Origin: Devosia oryzisoli
Lineage (GTDB): Bacteria > Pseudomonadota > Alphaproteobacteria > Rhizobiales > Devosiaceae
DNA length: 64,000 bases
Direction: 5' to 3'
Assembly (NCBI RefSeq): GCF_014837245.1
Contig: NZ_JACYFU010000001.1
Coordinates: forward strand, 682,001 to 746,000
Made by a program: the position numbers and the translations under genes. Below the pieces are notes generated by a model. That model did not search any database. It had not been told where the DNA came from and was given only the letters and a program-made list of their open reading frames with translations. Shown here in pieces: positions 46,501 to 59,665 of this stretch (position 1 is the first letter of the stretch; every line of letters begins with the position of its first letter).

Positions 46501-47946
46501 GTGAACTCAGACGTGACCGATTTCGCGAGCCTGGCGCCTGCCTATCCGGAAATGATCCTGGCCATCGGCGCCGTGGTGCTGCTGATGCTCGGCGTGGGGA
46601 TCAACAAGGAGCGCTCGGCGCTGGTCTCGTGGCTGGCGATCGTGCTGCTGGCCGTGGTCGGCCTTGTGGTCATCCTGCAGCCGACCGATGCCGTGCTGTT
46701 CAACGGCCTCTTCATTTCCGATGCCTTCGCCCGCTACATGAAGGTGCTGGTGATCGGCGGTGCCGGTCTTGCGTTGATCCTCAGCATGTCCAACGCCGTC
46801 GAGAACGGCGTGCACAAGTTCGAGTACTCGGTGCTGGCGTTGCTTGCCACGCTGGGCATGATGATCATGGTTTCGGCCCATGACCTGATGAGCCTCTATG
46901 TCGGCCTCGAGTTGCAATCTCTCGCGCTCTACGTCATGGCGGCGATCAAGCGCGACGACTCCCGCGCTTCGGAGGCCGGCCTCAAGTACTTCGTGCTTGG
47001 TGCGCTGTCGTCGGGCATGCTGCTCTATGGGGCATCGCTGGTCTACGGCTTCACCGGCCACACCAACCTGGCAGAAATCGTCGTCGCCATCAGCAATGAG
47101 GGGCGCTCCATTGGCCTCATCTTCGGCGTCGTTTTTCTACTCGCCGGCGTCGCCTTCAAGATCTCGGCCGTGCCGTTCCACATGTGGACGCCCGACGTTT
47201 ACGAAGGGGCTCCGACGCCCGTTACGGCGTTCTTTGCCATGGCCCCCAAGGTGGCGGCGATGACGCTGATGATCCGCCTGACCATGGACAGCTTTGCACC
47301 GATCACCCGCGACTGGCAGCAGATCATCATCTTCCTCTCCATCGCTTCGATGGTCCTTGCGGCTTTCGCAGCCATCGGCCAGCGCTCGCTCAAGCGCCTC
47401 ATCGCCTACTCCTCCATCGGCCATGTCGGCTTTGCCCTGGTGGGCCTGTCTTCCGGCACGCAGGTGGGCGTTGAAGGCGTGGCGATCTACATGGCGATCT
47501 ACGTCACCATGACCGTCGGCTTCTTCGCCTGCCTGTTGTCGCTTCGGACCGCCAACGGCTACGTCGAGAGCATCGAGGATCTCGCGGGCGCTGCCCAGCG
47601 TCGGCCCTTCGTCGCCGCGATCATGGCGATCGTGATGTTCTCACTGATCGGCCTGCCCCCGCTTGCCGGATTCTTCGCCAAGTGGCACGTCTTCGTTGCC
47701 GCCATCGAGGCGCATCTCTACCTGCTCTCGGTGATCGGCGTTCTGGCCTCCGCGGTGAGCGCCTTCTATTACTTGCGCATCATCAAGGTGATGTACTTCG
47801 ACGAGCCGATGCACGAGTTCGCCGCCGTACCCGCGGAGCTCAATGTCATCATGGCGGTGTCCGGCTTCCTGGTGGTCGCCTACTACTTCGTCGTTGGCAG
47901 CCCCCTGGCCAATCTCGCGCACACCGCGGCCGGAAGCTTGTTCTAG
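46501..47946 (+). CDS. nuoN: NADH-quinone oxidoreductase subunit N
   Basis: This 481-aa antiporter-like subunit (ND2) starts with GTG. It has YVGLELQSLALYVMAA, FKISAVPFHMWTPDVYEGAPTPVTAFF and LIAYSSIGHVGFAL. It ends one codon before birA, with which it is probably co-transcribed. Confidence 0.97.
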   Translation: MNSDVTDFASLAPAYPEMILAIGAVVLLMLGVGINKERSALVSWLAIVLLAVVGLVVILQPTDAVLFNGLFISDAFARYMKVLVIGGAGLALILSMSNAVENGVHKFEYSVLALLATLGMMIMVSAHDLMSLYVGLELQSLALYVMAAIKRDDSRASEAGLKYFVLGALSSGMLLYGASLVYGFTGHTNLAEIVVAISNEGRSIGLIFGVVFLLAGVAFKISAVPFHMWTPDVYEGAPTPVTAFFAMAPKVAAMTLMIRLTMDSFAPITRDWQQIIIFLSIASMVLAAFAAIGQRSLKRLIAYSSIGHVGFALVGLSSGTQVGVEGVAIYMAIYVTMTVGFFACLLSLRTANGYVESIEDLAGAAQRRPFVAAIMAIVMFSLIGLPPLAGFFAKWHVFVAAIEAHLYLLSVIGVLASAVSAFYYLRIIKVMYFDEPMHEFAAVPAELNVIMAVSGFLVVAYYFVVGSPLANLAHTAAGSLF

Positions 47947-48777
47947 GTGTCCAGCTTCGGCCTCGGCGCGAAAGCTCGTGCGGCCGGCTACCGGCTCAAG
48001 GGTTATGATGCTATCGGCTCGACCAACAGCGAAGCGCTCGCGGCCGCCGCCACGGGTGATCCGGGTGGCATCTGGTTCGCCGCGCTGCAACAGACCGCCG
48101 GCCGCGGCCGGCGGGGCAGGGAGTGGCTCAGCCCGCCGGGAAACCTGGCAGCAAGCCTCCTCATCATCCCTGAAACGACGCCGGAACTTGTGGCGACGCT
48201 TGGCTTCGTCGCTGGCGTGGCCCTCAATCGGGCGCTGTCTCTGGTCCTGCCGGTGGGCATGGTCCGGATCGGCATTGACGGCGCCGACGGGGCCGACGGC
48301 CGGTCGCGCATCGCCCTCAAATGGCCCAATGACGTGCTCGCAGATGGCGCCAAGCTGGCCGGAATCTTGCTCGAGTCCGCGAAGACACCCGAGGGCGCTT
48401 CCGCCATCATCGTCGGCATTGGCGTCAATGTGGTGGCTGCGCCGCAGGGGGTGCCCTATCCAGCCACATCGCTTCGGGCACTCGGCGTCCAGCGAACCGC
48501 ACAGGACGTGTTCGAGGCGTTATCGGACGCGTGGGTAGACACCTTCGCGCTCTGGCAGGACGGTGCTTGCGTGGACCGGGTGCTGCGCGAGTGGCGCCAG
48601 TCGGCGGCCGGGATCGGCGCACCCGTCGCCGTGTCGCAGGATGGATCGGTCCGTCGCGGCATCTTTGAAACCATTGACGCTTCCGGCCGTCTGGTCATTC
48701 GCGACGACGATGGCGCGCGCACGGTTATCACGGCAGGCGACGTACATTTTGGGGCAACGGCCAGCGCCCGAAGCTGA
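47947..48777 (+). CDS. birA: Biotin-[acetyl-CoA carboxylase] ligase
   Basis: This 276-aa enzyme joins biotin to the carrier lysine of acetyl-CoA carboxylase via biotinyl-AMP. It has the adenylate-binding GRGRRGREWLSPPGNLAAS (52-70), KWPNDV (125-130) and KLAGIL. There is no N-terminal helix-turn-helix, so it is a monofunctional ligase, not the BirA repressor. GTG start directly after the nuoN stop; a position after nuoN is conserved in Hyphomicrobiales. Confidence 0.93.
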   Translation: MSSFGLGAKARAAGYRLKGYDAIGSTNSEALAAAATGDPGGIWFAALQQTAGRGRRGREWLSPPGNLAASLLIIPETTPELVATLGFVAGVALNRALSLVLPVGMVRIGIDGADGADGRSRIALKWPNDVLADGAKLAGILLESAKTPEGASAIIVGIGVNVVAAPQGVPYPATSLRALGVQRTAQDVFEALSDAWVDTFALWQDGACVDRVLREWRQSAAGIGAPVAVSQDGSVRRGIFETIDASGRLVIRDDDGARTVITAGDVHFGATASARS

Positions 48778-48847
48778 CCATAGATAAGACGCGGCGACCG
48801 GCGACCAGAGTTCGCCCGGCGTGGCGCCAGTAAAGGATTGAAGACCC

Positions 48848-50521
48848 ATGGCGAAGAACCAAAGGGATGAACTCGTCTTTGTGCCGCTCGGCGGCGTCGG
48901 CGAGATCGGCATGAACATGGCCGCTTACGGCTTTGGGCCGGAAAAGCATCGCAAGTGGATCGTCGTCGACTGTGGCGTCAGCTTCGGCGGTCCGGATCTG
49001 CCGGGCATAGAGCTGATCATGGCCAATCCGGAGTTTCTGGAAGAGCGAGCGGACGACGTCCTCGCGCTGATCCTGACGCACAGCCATGAAGATCACTACG
49101 GGGCGGTTCTCGATCTCTGGCCTGTGTTCGACAAGCCGGTCTATGCCACGCCGTTTACGGCGGCGATGCTGGCCGCCAAGCGGGCCGGCGACGGTATCGT
49201 CGAAAACGTCGACGTGCGCATCATGCAGCCCGGCAGGCCCTTCGAGGTGGGCCCGTTCACCATCGAGGCCATCAACGTGGCGCACTCGATCCCGGAGTCG
49301 AACAGCCTCCTGATCACCACCCCCATCGGCCGCGCCCTGCATACCGGCGACTGGAAGCTCGATCCGACGCCGGTCGTCAACGCGCCCACCAATGTGGCGC
49401 GCCTCGAACAGATCGGCCAGGACACGTCCAGTCCATTGGCGCTGATCTGCGACTCGACCAACGCCATGAAGGATGGCGAAAGCCCGAGCGAAACCGAGAT
49501 CGGCCAAACCCTGGAGCGACTTATCGCCGAGGCGCCGCACCGGGTCGCGGTGACCACCTTTGCCTCCAATGTGGGCCGGGTGGTTTCCATTGTGCGTGCC
49601 GCCCACAAGGCAGGTCGCCAGGTCGTCCTGTCTGGACGGTCGCTGCACCGTATTATGGGCATCGCCAGGGAACTCGGGATGCTCGAAGGCCTGCCAACCC
49701 TGCACGATCAGGACGTTTACAGGTCCATCCCTCGAGACAAGTGCGTGCTCATCTGCACCGGTAGCCAAGGCGAGGCGCGAGCGGCCATTGCGCGGATTGC
49801 TCGAGGCGATCACCCGGTCATCGACCTGAACGCCGGCGACCGAATGATCTTCTCCTCGTGGGCCATTCCTGGCAACGAGCGGGAAGTTAACGACATCCAG
49901 AACCTGCTCATCGACAATGGCGTGGAACTGATCACGCGGAACGACGCCCTCGTCCATGTCACCGGGCATCCGCGACGGGGTGAGTTGCGCAAGCTCTACT
50001 CTCTTGTGAAGCCCGCTGTGCTGGTCCCCGTGCACGGCGAAGCCATGCATCTGGAGGCTCATGCGAAGCTTGGTCGCGATGAAGGCATCGCTAACGTGTG
50101 CGAAGCCCGCAACGGTGACCTTGTTCGGCTCTTTCCCGAGCCGATGGCTTTTCCTGCTGAAGTCCGAACCGGCGAACTCTACCTCGACGGTCTTGTGCTC
50201 TGCACACCTGACGAAAGCGGTGTCCGCGGCCGGCGCCGCCTCTCGTTCGGCGGCATGGTCGTGGCCAGCCTGTGCGTCAACGGCAACGGACAGGTGGTGT
50301 CGGGTCCGGACCTTGTTATCGAGGGGCTCCCCGAAACCGAAGACGAGTCGCTTGCGGAACTGATCGAGGGCACGGTTGCAAACACCATCAAGTCGATGCC
50401 GCCCAAGCGGCGCAGCGACACCGAGGTGCTCAACTCGGCCCTTTTCAAGGCCATTCGCAACGAGGTCAACGCCTTCTGGGGACGCAAGCCGAACGTCACG
50501 GTGTTCGTGCATCGGGTCTAG
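48848..50521 (+). CDS. rnj: Ribonuclease J
   Basis: This 557-aa metallo-beta-lactamase/beta-CASP nuclease has both endo- and 5'-3' exonuclease activity on RNA. The zinc motif is HSHEDH (His78, His80, Asp82, His83); the beta-CASP domain includes VTTFASNVGRVVSIV and CTGSQGEARAA; the late motif is HVTGHPRRGEL. It takes part in rRNA and mRNA processing in alphaproteobacteria. It starts at 48848, 70 bp after birA. Confidence 0.95.
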   Translation: MAKNQRDELVFVPLGGVGEIGMNMAAYGFGPEKHRKWIVVDCGVSFGGPDLPGIELIMANPEFLEERADDVLALILTHSHEDHYGAVLDLWPVFDKPVYATPFTAAMLAAKRAGDGIVENVDVRIMQPGRPFEVGPFTIEAINVAHSIPESNSLLITTPIGRALHTGDWKLDPTPVVNAPTNVARLEQIGQDTSSPLALICDSTNAMKDGESPSETEIGQTLERLIAEAPHRVAVTTFASNVGRVVSIVRAAHKAGRQVVLSGRSLHRIMGIARELGMLEGLPTLHDQDVYRSIPRDKCVLICTGSQGEARAAIARIARGDHPVIDLNAGDRMIFSSWAIPGNEREVNDIQNLLIDNGVELITRNDALVHVTGHPRRGELRKLYSLVKPAVLVPVHGEAMHLEAHAKLGRDEGIANVCEARNGDLVRLFPEPMAFPAEVRTGELYLDGLVLCTPDESGVRGRRRLSFGGMVVASLCVNGNGQVVSGPDLVIEGLPETEDESLAELIEGTVANTIKSMPPKRRSDTEVLNSALFKAIRNEVNAFWGRKPNVTVFVHRV

Positions 50522-50586
50522 TCACGGTACGTGGCGCGACATGGTGACAGCTTTCGCGCCGCCGCGAATGGGAGCATAGCTCGCTC

Positions 50587-50838
50587 ATGCAAATCGGTTC
50601 GATCATCGCGATCTATTTTGTGGTTTGGTGGCTGTCTTTCGTGGCGGTGTTGCCGATGGGCACGCAGAGCCACCATGAGGCCGGCACGCAGGTGATTCCG
50701 GGCAACGATCCGGGCGCTCCCATCAATCCACGGTTGCTCTACAAGCTGGGCCTAGCAACGGTGGTCGCCGCAATCGCCACCCTGCTGTTGTTCTGGGGCG
50801 TATCGAATGACGTCCTGCAGCACTACTGGAACCGCTAA
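50587..50838 (+). CDS. DUF1467-family small membrane protein
   Basis: This 83-aa protein has two membrane helices (IGSIIAIYFVVWWLSFVAVLP and LGLATVVAAIATLLLFWGV) joined by a loop with GTQSHHEAGTQVIPGNDPGAP, which is typical of DUF1467. Function is unknown. Its position between rnj and proS is conserved in Hyphomicrobiales. Confidence 0.88.
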   Translation: MQIGSIIAIYFVVWWLSFVAVLPMGTQSHHEAGTQVIPGNDPGAPINPRLLYKLGLATVVAAIATLLLFWGVSNDVLQHYWNR

Positions 50839-50841
50839 TAC

Positions 50842-51162
50842 TTAGGCGCGCGGCCGGGGCAGGGCGTGCGCATGAGCCATGGCGAGAGCAGCGGCCACAT
50901 CGTCGACAGTGGCGCGGCTCAGATCTATGGTGGTCCAACCCTGGCGTCCCCAGCGGTTGGGAATAGCCTCGAAGATGTCAGGGGCAACCGCGCACTTGAA
51001 ATCTTGCTCGTCGGGCCCAAGTTTGAGATTTGCGCTCAAGCCATCCGCGGCAAGGGTAGCGTAGGTGCGCTTCACCTTGAAGGCCAAGCGTTCGAAATGC
51101 GGTGCCGCTGTCGTGCCCGCCAGACTCATGGCCATGGCTGTGAAGGTTTCCCGGTCAACCAT
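50842..51162 (-). CDS. MmcQ/YjbR-family protein
   Basis: This 106-aa cytoplasmic protein has the YjbR fold pattern: 'ALAGTTAAPHFERLAFKVKRTYATL' then 'ANLKLGPDEQDF...IPNRWGRQGWTTIDL', which ends in the typical GW..IDL. Some relatives bind DNA, but the function is unproven. ATG 51162 gives the standard N-terminus. It faces the DUF1467 gene tail-to-tail with 3 bp between stops. Confidence 0.85.
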   Translation of the reverse strand: MVDRETFTAMAMSLAGTTAAPHFERLAFKVKRTYATLAADGLSANLKLGPDEQDFKCAVAPDIFEAIPNRWGRQGWTTIDLSRATVDDVAAALAMAHAHALPRPRA

Positions 51163-51181
51163 TTCCGCGTCTTTCCACAAA

Positions 51182-51208
51182 CAAAAAAGCAGGGCACGAG
51201 GCCCCGCT
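51182..51208 (-). terminator. Intrinsic terminator of the candidate small RNA
   Basis: On the minus strand, AGCGGGGC, a 5-nt loop and GCCCTGCT form an 8-bp stem with one G-U pair, followed by six U. It lies 20 bp before the YjbR-like start, so it must end a transcript from upstream. Confidence 0.85.
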
Positions 51209-51320
51209 GATAGAGTTTGTTCGACAATACGTTGGTCTTAGGCGCGCTCTGAAGCGGCTGCCAACGCTCCTCCCTTGACGTTGTCGACGTCCGGCGGTTT
51301 GGGCCGCCTTTGTTTTATTG
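51182..51320 (-). ncRNA. Candidate small RNA (about 139 nt) between a YjbR gene and proS
   Basis: On the minus strand, TTGGCA (51350-51355), exactly 17 bp and TAGGGT (51327-51332) form a good alphaproteobacterial promoter, and a strong intrinsic terminator ends at 51182. The segment between has no well-formed gene; a 32-codon frame ending at 51238 has no ribosome site. An internal hairpin (GGCGG with CCGCC around 51293-51308) adds structure. No known RNA family was recognised. Confidence 0.5.
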
Positions 51321-51457
51321 GCCCGGACCCTAACAACAGAATTCGGGTCTGCCAAGCGGATTCTGCATGGCTTGCATGCTTGCATCGAATGGACGGTTAG
51401 GATTTGAGTGGACGTCATCGAAAGTCTTGAGTCGAAGCACCTTTAGTCGGAGTTCCC

Positions 51458-52807
51458 ATGCGCCTTTCCCGCTATTTCCTGCCGGTGCTGCGCGATGTAC
51501 CGAAGGAAGCCGAGATCGTTTCGCATCGCCTCATGCTGCGCGCGGGAATGATCCGGCAGCAGGCTTCCGGCCTCTATTCCTGGCTGCCTCTTGGGTACAA
51601 GGTGCTCATGAAGGTGCAGAAGATCATCGAGGAGGAGCAGAATCGCTCCGGCGCGATTGAGCTTCTCATGCCCACGATCCAATCAGCCGACCTCTGGCGC
51701 GAGTCTGGCCGCTACGAAGCGTACGGCAAGGAAATGCTTCGCATCGAAGACCGGCACGAGCGTGAGTTTCTTTACGGCCCGACCAATGAGGAGATGGTGA
51801 CGGACATCTTCCGGGCCTATGTGAAGTCCTACAAGGACTTGCCACTCAATCTCTACCACATCCAGTGGAAGTTCAGGGATGAGGTCCGGCCGCGCTTCGG
51901 CACCATGCGCAGCCGCGAATTCCTCATGAAGGACGCCTATTCGTTCGACATCACGAAGGACGACGCTGTCAGGGCCTACCACCGGATGTTCGTGGCCTAT
52001 TTGCGGACCTATGCACGAATGGGGCTCACGGCCATTCCCATGCAGGCCGACACGGGCCCGATAGGGGGCGACCTTAGCCACGAGTTCATTATTCTGGCCG
52101 ACACGGGCGAGAGCGCTGTGTTCTGCCATCGCGATTTGATCGAGAAGCCCATCCCCCCCAAGGACACCGACTTCAGAGGCGACCTCTCGCCAATCGTTGA
52201 TGACTGGACCTCACTTTATGCGGCAACGGAAGAAATGGTGGACAAGGCCGCCTATGAGTCTGCCGTGCCGGAGGACAAGCGTGTCTCCGCTCGCGGTATC
52301 GAGGTCGGTCATATCTTTTACTTCGGCACCAAGTACTCCGCGCCAATGAAGGCCACTGTCACCGGTCCGGACGGCAAGGACAGTCCTGTTCACATGGGAT
52401 CCTACGGGGTCGGCCTGACTCGCGTGGTTCCTGCCATCATCGAGGCCAGCCACGACGAGAACGGCATCATCTGGCCGGTATCCGTCGCGCCCTTCGAAGC
52501 GGTGCTGATCAACCTCAAGGCGGGCGATGCAGATACCGATGCGGCATGCGAGAAGGTTTACGCTGAACTGCAGGCGGCCGGCATCGACGTGCTATATGAC
52601 GACCGTGACCAGCCGGCGGGGTCCAAGTTTGCCACTGCAGACCTAGTGGGAATTCCCTACCAGATCATCCTCGGGCCGCGTGGCCTCAAATCCGGCGAAG
52701 TCGAGATCAAGCATCGCAAGAGCGGTGAACGCGAGACCTTGCCTCTCAGCGGTGGGGTCGATCGTCTCCGATCCCTCGTCGAACCACAGCGGATGGACGA
52801 CATTTGA
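51458..52807 (+). CDS. proS: Prolyl-tRNA synthetase (short alphaproteobacterial form)
   Basis: This 449-aa class II synthetase charges tRNA-Pro. Motif 1 is near [21 protein letters not shown], motif 2 is [25 protein letters not shown] and motif 3 is GSYGVGLTR. The anticodon-binding domain follows (about 340-449). The usual bacterial editing insert of about 180 residues is missing, as is normal in this class, where separate editing proteins act. The start is ATG 51458 with CGGAG upstream. It overlaps lolC by four bases (TTGA). Confidence 0.96.
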   Translation: MRLSRYFLPVLRDVPKEAEIVSHRLMLRAGMIRQQASGLYSWLPLGYKVLMKVQKIIEEEQNRSGAIELLMPTIQSADLWRESGRYEAYGKEMLRIEDRHEREFLYGPTNEEMVTDIFRAYVKSYKDLPLNLYHIQWKFRDEVRPRFGTMRSREFLMKDAYSFDITKDDAVRAYHRMFVAYLRTYARMGLTAIPMQADTGPIGGDLSHEFIILADTGESAVFCHRDLIEKPIPPKDTDFRGDLSPIVDDWTSLYAATEEMVDKAAYESAVPEDKRVSARGIEVGHIFYFGTKYSAPMKATVTGPDGKDSPVHMGSYGVGLTRVVPAIIEASHDENGIIWPVSVAPFEAVLINLKAGDADTDAACEKVYAELQAAGIDVLYDDRDQPAGSKFATADLVGIPYQIILGPRGLKSGEVEIKHRKSGERETLPLSGGVDRLRSLVEPQRMDDI

Positions 52808-54177
52808 CCGATAGCGTGCAGCAGCCTCCGGCGACCCGGGGAACCCGACCCTTCGCCCGGTTCGAGTGGATGATTGCTGGACGCTATCTGCGCGCCCGCC
52901 GCAAGGAAGCCTTCATTTCCGTCATCGCCAGCCTCACCATGGTCGGCGTCGCCATCGGCGTTGCGACGCTCATCGTCGTCATGTCGGTCATGAACGGGTT
53001 TCGCGGCGAACTGCTCGACAAGATCCTCGGGCTCAACGGCCACTTCACGGCCTACCCCATCGAGAGCAAGTTCACCGACTACAAGGAAACGGTCGAGAGC
53101 ATCGAACAGGTGGATGGCGTCAAGTTCGCCGTCTACTTCGTCGAGGGCCAGGTGCTGGCGTCGGGCCGCGGCTCCTCCACCGGCGTCACGGTGCGCGGGA
53201 TGGACGAGGAGAACCTCAAGAAGCTGAACCTGCTCTACAACTCGGCGGAGCAGGGCGGCTTCGACCAGTGGGATGACAGCAACGGCATCGCCATCGGCTA
53301 TCGGCTGGCGCAGACCCTGGGCGTCGGCATCGGCGATCAGGTGCAGATCATCAACCCCGATGGCGCGATGACGCCCTTCGGCACGACGCCGCAGATTCGC
53401 TCCTACCCCGTCACCGCAATCTTCAACCTGGGCATGGTCGAGTTCGACAGCTTCTTCATGTACATGCCGCTCGAGCCGGCCCAGGACTATTTCAAGCTCT
53501 TTGAGGACGTGCTGAAGCCCGGACAGGAACCGCTCGACGTGATGGCCTCCGATGAGGAGATCGACGCGGCCTACCAGCGCGTGCCCCAGGCCTCGGCCGT
53601 GGAAATCTTCATCGATGATCCCGACGCCGTCGGCCTCATGCGCTCGCGCCTGCAGGCCGATCCCGACCTGCGCCCCATGGTCCTGACCGACTGGCAGCAA
53701 CGCAACGAGACCTTCTTCTCCGCCCTCCAGGTGGAACGGGTGGTGATGTTCACCATCCTCTCGATGATCATCCTGGTGGCGGCGTTCAATATCATCTCAA
53801 GCCTCATCATGCTGGTGAAGGACAAGGGCGCCGACATCGCCGTCCTGCGCACCATGGGCGCGACGCGCGGCTCGATCATGCGCATCTTCTCCATCACCGG
53901 GACCGCCATCGGCGTCATCGGCACCACCGTCGGGCTGGGTCTGGGGCTGCTGGTCGCCTCCAACGCGGAGGCCATCCGCGCCTTCATCTCCAACCTGCTC
54001 GGGGTCACCATCTTCCCGCCCGAAATCTTCTTCCTTACCTCGCTCCCCAGCCGGACCGATCCGCTGGAGGTGACGGTGGTTGTCCTGATGGCGCTGGGGC
54101 TGAGCTTCCTCGCCACCATCTACCCCGCCTGGCGCGCGGCTCAGTACGATCCGGTGGAGGCCCTGCGCTATGAGTAA
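52804..54177 (+). CDS. lolC: Lipoprotein-releasing ABC system permease, LolC/LolE family
   Basis: This 457-aa inner-membrane protein has one N-terminal helix, a large periplasmic MacB-like domain (about 75-280) and three C-terminal helices. Motif [38 protein letters not shown] is typical. It starts with TTG, translationally coupled to proS. Only one permease gene is found with lolD, so the complex is probably a homodimer, as in many alphaproteobacteria; LolC and LolE names are then interchangeable. Confidence 0.93.
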   Translation: MTDSVQQPPATRGTRPFARFEWMIAGRYLRARRKEAFISVIASLTMVGVAIGVATLIVVMSVMNGFRGELLDKILGLNGHFTAYPIESKFTDYKETVESIEQVDGVKFAVYFVEGQVLASGRGSSTGVTVRGMDEENLKKLNLLYNSAEQGGFDQWDDSNGIAIGYRLAQTLGVGIGDQVQIINPDGAMTPFGTTPQIRSYPVTAIFNLGMVEFDSFFMYMPLEPAQDYFKLFEDVLKPGQEPLDVMASDEEIDAAYQRVPQASAVEIFIDDPDAVGLMRSRLQADPDLRPMVLTDWQQRNETFFSALQVERVVMFTILSMIILVAAFNIISSLIMLVKDKGADIAVLRTMGATRGSIMRIFSITGTAIGVIGTTVGLGLGLLVASNAEAIRAFISNLLGVTIFPPEIFFLTSLPSRTDPLEVTVVVLMALGLSFLATIYPAWRAAQYDPVEALRYE

Positions 54178-54856
54178 GCCGCATCTGCGTCTTTCGGGCG
54201 TGCACCGCCACTATGGCGAGGGTGAGCGCCTGGTGCATGTGCTCGAGGCCGCCGACCTGACGGTAGAGAGCGGGGAACTGGTGGCGCTAGTGGCCCCCTC
54301 GGGCGCCGGCAAATCGACCCTGCTGCACCTGTGCGGGCTCCTCGAATCCCCGCAATCGGGCGAAATCGAGATCGTCGGGCAGCCGACCAGCAAGATGAAT
54401 GACCGGGCACGTACTCAGCTGCGTCGCTCGAAGGTGGGCTACGTCTATCAGTTCCACCATCTGCTTCCCGAGTTCACCGCGCTGGAGAACGTCGTCATGC
54501 CGCAGTTGATCGCCGGCAAGGACCAGAAGGCGGCAGAAGCCAGGGCCATGGAACTTCTGACCCTGTTGGGGGTAGGCCCGCGGGCGTCGCATCGTCCGGC
54601 CGAACTCTCGGGCGGCGAGCAGCAGCGCGTCGCCATCGCGCGGGCGGCGGCCAACCACCCGCGGGTGATTCTCGCGGACGAACCCACGGGCAATCTCGAT
54701 CCGGAAACCAGCGACATCGTGTTCGGCGCCCTCAAGGATCTCATCCGCAACGAAGGTGCTGCTGCGCTCATCGCCACCCACAACTACGACCTCGCGAGGC
54801 GCGCCGACCGCATCGTCACCATCCGCGGCGGCCTAGTCGTCCCGCACACGCTCTAG
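54170..54856 (+). CDS. lolD: Lipoprotein-releasing system ATPase
   Basis: This 228-aa ATPase has Walker [11 protein letters not shown]-loop [17 protein letters not shown], signature [19 protein letters not shown], Walker [11 protein letters not shown] and the switch His in [11 protein letters not shown]. It drives release of outer-membrane lipoproteins to LolA. It overlaps lolC by 8 bp. Confidence 0.95.
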   Translation: MSKPHLRLSGVHRHYGEGERLVHVLEAADLTVESGELVALVAPSGAGKSTLLHLCGLLESPQSGEIEIVGQPTSKMNDRARTQLRRSKVGYVYQFHHLLPEFTALENVVMPQLIAGKDQKAAEARAMELLTLLGVGPRASHRPAELSGGEQQRVAIARAAANHPRVILADEPTGNLDPETSDIVFGALKDLIRNEGAAALIATHNYDLARRADRIVTIRGGLVVPHTL

Positions 54857-55715
54857 CCATTTGTCCCGGCCCCTATTTCTCTTTCCGAGGGGAGGGGAAC
54901 AGGGGGGCAACCTGCTCGATCAGGCGGTGGCCCAAGACCAGCTCACCTTCCCCCCCTTGCGGGCCCCGAGCCGTGCCTCGGGCAAGTTTGCTCCAGTGCA
55001 GCAAAGGGCAAAGGAACCTGGCGACACTGGGTGGGATGCCGACGCCGGGTCATGGTCGCAAATTCCTCCTCACCGACCTCCGCTGCGCTCCGGCTACCTC
55101 TCCCGGAGAGGGAGAGGAATAAGGGGAGCCCTCTCTATGCAGTGCCATGCTCCTTGGTCACCACCAGCCCTCCTCCCTCCCGCTTGCGGGGAGGGCAGCA
55201 AAGCTTGGCGACAAAGGAGCCTAGCGCCGCTGGGTGGGGGGCTGGAGCCCCGCTGGTCGAACTCCTAAATCTCTACCACTTATCCCCCTTATCCCCACCC
55301 CCAAAGTCTTGCCCCATACTCCCTTCATCAGCCGAGCGGCGATGAGGTTGCGACGATCAACCGCCCGGCAACCGTCGGGAGGGTTCAGAATCGTTACGGA
55401 GCCTGGGTCCGGGGATGGGAAATTCCGGTGAGAGCCGGCCCTAACAAACCCCCTGCCAGAAATCCCTGCGCACCGGGATGGTTTTCGTCTTCTAATTCAA
55501 ATCATCCAAGGCGGAGGCCGTCTCGGTGCCCAATCCACTCCTGGGCCGCGCCCCCTTTGGGCGGCGGACGCCTCGTCACGTCCGGCGTCGGCAGGAGGTC
55601 TTTCCTAACGTTTGCTTAACCACACCCGCGCTCTCCCCGGTTTCACCGATGTTCCCATCTGGACGTGAACATAAGCGGAACGTAAAAGAACAAACCAGAA
55701 ACAAAGGAGATGCAG
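54857..55715. repeat. 859-bp repeat-rich intergenic region
   Basis: There is no gene until the small peptide at 55716. Several GC-rich palindromes are seen: CCCGAG/CTCGGG (54965-54982), CCTCTCCC/GGGAGAGG (55097-55117) and CCCTCCCGC/GCGGGGAGGG with one bulge (about 55173-55196). Segments near 55001-55035 and 55198-55240 resemble each other (GCAAAG, AAAGGA, CCT, GCTGGGTGGG), so this looks like two imperfect copies of an intergenic repeat. Such elements with 'CTCTCCC..GGGAGAGG' cores are common between genes in Hyphomicrobiales. Confidence 0.65.
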
Positions 55716-55814
55716 ATGCTGTCGTTCATCAAGGATTTCGCCGCCTTCGTTACCCTCGGTGCCTTCACGATCGGTTCGCTCACCTGGTTCGATATCCTGA
55801 GCCGCCTCGCATGA
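55716..55814 (+). CDS. 32-aa membrane peptide upstream of dnaE
   Basis: ATG 55716 follows AAAGGAG with a 6-nt gap, a nearly ideal ribosome site. The peptide starts MLSFIKDFAAFVTLGAFTIG and ends ILSRLA. It has one hydrophobic segment (AAFVTLGAFTIGSLTWF) with a charged N-terminus, so it probably sits in the inner membrane. It is too short to assign by family. An alternative ATG at 55710 overlaps the ribosome site. Confidence 0.65.
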   Translation: MLSFIKDFAAFVTLGAFTIGSLTWFDILSRLA

Positions 55815-55889
55815 TCGGCTGTGGATTGTCGCACAAGCGTGGTTTGACTGCGCGGGCCTGACTGCCACAAGTTCGGCAAGGAGATGCTC

Positions 55890-59345
<3,456 letters not shown>

Positions 59346-59665
59346 CAGAACGCGGGAGAGGCGAGCCATCAGCCCTTCCTCCCCCGCTCAGGGGCTTTCA
59401 CCCTTGTCCCCGCGAACTTGGCGCGGGTCTATGATTGGTCAATGCCTTGCTCCGGGTTTGGTTCGCTGACACCGCCGTGATGTATGGTCCAATGCCGTGG
59501 CAGCTTGCGAAACACCTTTTATTGGCCTATATCGCGCACGCGTTCGGCGTTCGGCCGGCGTGATCTCACACACGAGGCAGGCTTTCCCGTGGGAAAACCA
59601 TCCGGTGGCGGTTCGTCCGTCGCACGCTTCGTGGAGGATATAACCGGTAAAAGGAGCAGCCCATC
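59346..59665. other. Promoter and leader region of rpsB-tsf
   Basis: There is no gene in these 320 bp. A promoter is present at 59505-59533. The transcribed leader of about 125 nt has GC-rich inverted repeats near 59534-59560 (GCGCACGCGTTCGGCG), which could serve translational feedback by S2, as known for rpsB leaders elsewhere; this is inference. Confidence 0.5.
59505..59533 (+). promoter_or_regulatory. Promoter of rpsB-tsf
   Basis: TTGCGA (59505-59510), exactly 17 bp, and TATATC (59528-59533) match the alphaproteobacterial housekeeping pattern. It lies about 130 bp before rpsB. Confidence 0.7.
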
